Assembly (NCBI GenBank): GCA_027080755.1
Contig: JALWQC010000225.1
Location: 1 to 6,428 of the forward strand
Origin: Paracoccaceae bacterium
GTDB taxonomy: Bacteria; Pseudomonadota; Alphaproteobacteria; Rhodobacterales; Rhodobacteraceae
Reading direction: 5' to 3'
DNA: 6,428 nt
This document shows, one piece after another, positions 6,162-6,428 of the stretch (position 1 is the first letter of the stretch; each line of letters starts with the position of its first letter). The translations under genes were made by a program, and so were the position numbers. The notes under the pieces are model-generated. The model saw only the letters and a program-made list of their open reading frames with translations, was not told where the DNA came from and did no database searches.

Positions 6162-6337
6162 GGTCAGGACCTGTTAATTTCGCACTCACAGCGCCTGCAC
6201 CGCCCTTCGGGTCAGGCGGACTTGCCCTCTGAATGCGTTGCAGGGCCTTGAAATAGCGCCGCTATTCCTGCGGCCTTGTGCCTGTTCAGAAAACAAATCC
6301 GCCTGACTGTGAGCGTGAAATTAATAGGTCCTGCCCC
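6161..6337. repeat. 177-base imperfect palindrome, probable miniature inverted-repeat element
   Basis: The outer arms 6161-6190 and 6308-6337 are complementary at 26 of 30 positions (GGGTCAGGACCTGTTAATTT against the complement of the right arm). An inner palindrome, 6211-6307, is centred at 6259: its ends pair perfectly for 10 bases (GTCAGGCGGA with TCCGCCTGAC) and its core is AATAGCG-C-CGCTATT, with a less well-paired middle. The left side carries 20 extra bases (6191-6210). There is no convincing ORF inside. TA lies next to both outer ends (6159-6160 and 6339-6340, one base off symmetry), which could be a TA target duplication. I have an unverified impression that similar palindromes recur in Rhodobacterales genomes. 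It could also fold in RNA and end the upstream transcript. Confidence 0.7.
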
Positions 6338-6353
6338 TTATGTATCTTGCCTT

Positions 6354-6362
6354 TGCTATAAT
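6354..6362 (+). promoter_or_regulatory. Extended -10 promoter element
   Basis: TGCTATAAT is a perfect TATAAT at 6357-6362 with the TG extension at 6354-6355. No good -35 box is seen at 16-18 bases upstream (that region is CCCC-rich), so the extended -10 would have to compensate. Transcription would start near 6369, exactly at the 5' side of a strong stem-loop. Confidence 0.5.
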
Positions 6363-6366
6363 CCCG

Positions 6367-6398
6367 CCGATCCGGTGTTTTGCAAGACACCGGATCGG
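6367..6398 (+). other. Strong stem-loop at predicted transcript start; possible 5' end of an RNA gene or structured leader
   Basis: CCGATCCGGTGT (6367-6378) pairs perfectly with ACACCGGATCGG (6387-6398), a 12-base-pair stem with an 8-base loop TTTGCAAG. It is not followed by a T run, so it is not an ordinary intrinsic terminator. No ORF of note follows in the remaining 30 bases, which read GGAGGTGTGCACC and then an unclassified stretch. Placed right after an extended -10, it may open a small stable RNA or an mRNA leader whose body lies beyond the window. I do not recognise the family. Confidence 0.45.
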
Positions 6399-6428
6399 GG
6401 AGGTGTGCACCGTCTGACCCTTGTGGCA

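Noticed and set aside
6161..6337. CRISPR repeat
   Set aside because: There is one inverted structure, with no regularly spaced direct repeats or spacers.
6367..6398. Rho-independent terminator
   Set aside because: The stem is strong but is followed by GGAGGTG, not a T run, and it lies just after a promoter-like element.

Overview
The window is GC-rich, densely packed, single-strand proteobacterial DNA. Every supportable gene is on the + strand, and most neighbours overlap or lie less than 50 bases apart. Protein style, codon use and gene content suggest an alphaproteobacterium, probably of the Rhodobacterales/Roseobacter type. This is inference, since no rRNA or marker gene is present. The first part looks like the 3' end of a reverse-type dissimilatory sulfite reductase (rDsr) cluster, so the organism is probably a sulfur oxidiser.

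Region 1 (1-2815): the C-terminal part of a DsrP-like (NrfD-type) membrane quinol/quinone subunit; then a TrpD2/YbiB-like phosphoribosyltransferase-fold protein; then, overlapping it by 4 bases (ATGA), a CobB/CbiA-type amidase best read as DsrN, the enzyme that amidates siroheme for the sulfite reductase. The phosphoribosyltransferase-like gene between dsrP and dsrN is not part of the classical Allochromatium dsr order and is the most interesting coding observation.

Region 2 (2816-2939): a 124-base intergenic regulatory region. Three CATATRC motifs recur with an exact 16-base period, and two of them form a perfect 8-base inverted repeat, so it looks like a repressor or activator operator for the next operon.

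Region 3 (2940-5153): an operon-like run. A UPF0718/DUF318 permease is split into two ORFs at the linker between its two halves, and one missing G would explain the split. It is followed by a small CxxC thioredoxin-fold protein and a Zn-type cation diffusion facilitator. Region 4 (5201-6161): a small DUF2798-like membrane protein and a VIT1/CCC1-type iron/manganese transporter. Regions 3 and 4 together form a membrane transport and metal/redox module downstream of the sulfur-oxidation genes.

Region 5 (6161-6428): no protein gene was found. It starts with a 177-base imperfect palindrome abutting the VIT stop codon, which looks like a miniature inverted-repeat element. Next comes an extended -10 promoter (TGCTATAAT) and, at the predicted transcript start, a 12-base-pair stem-loop. 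This may be the start of an RNA gene or a structured leader cut off by the window edge.
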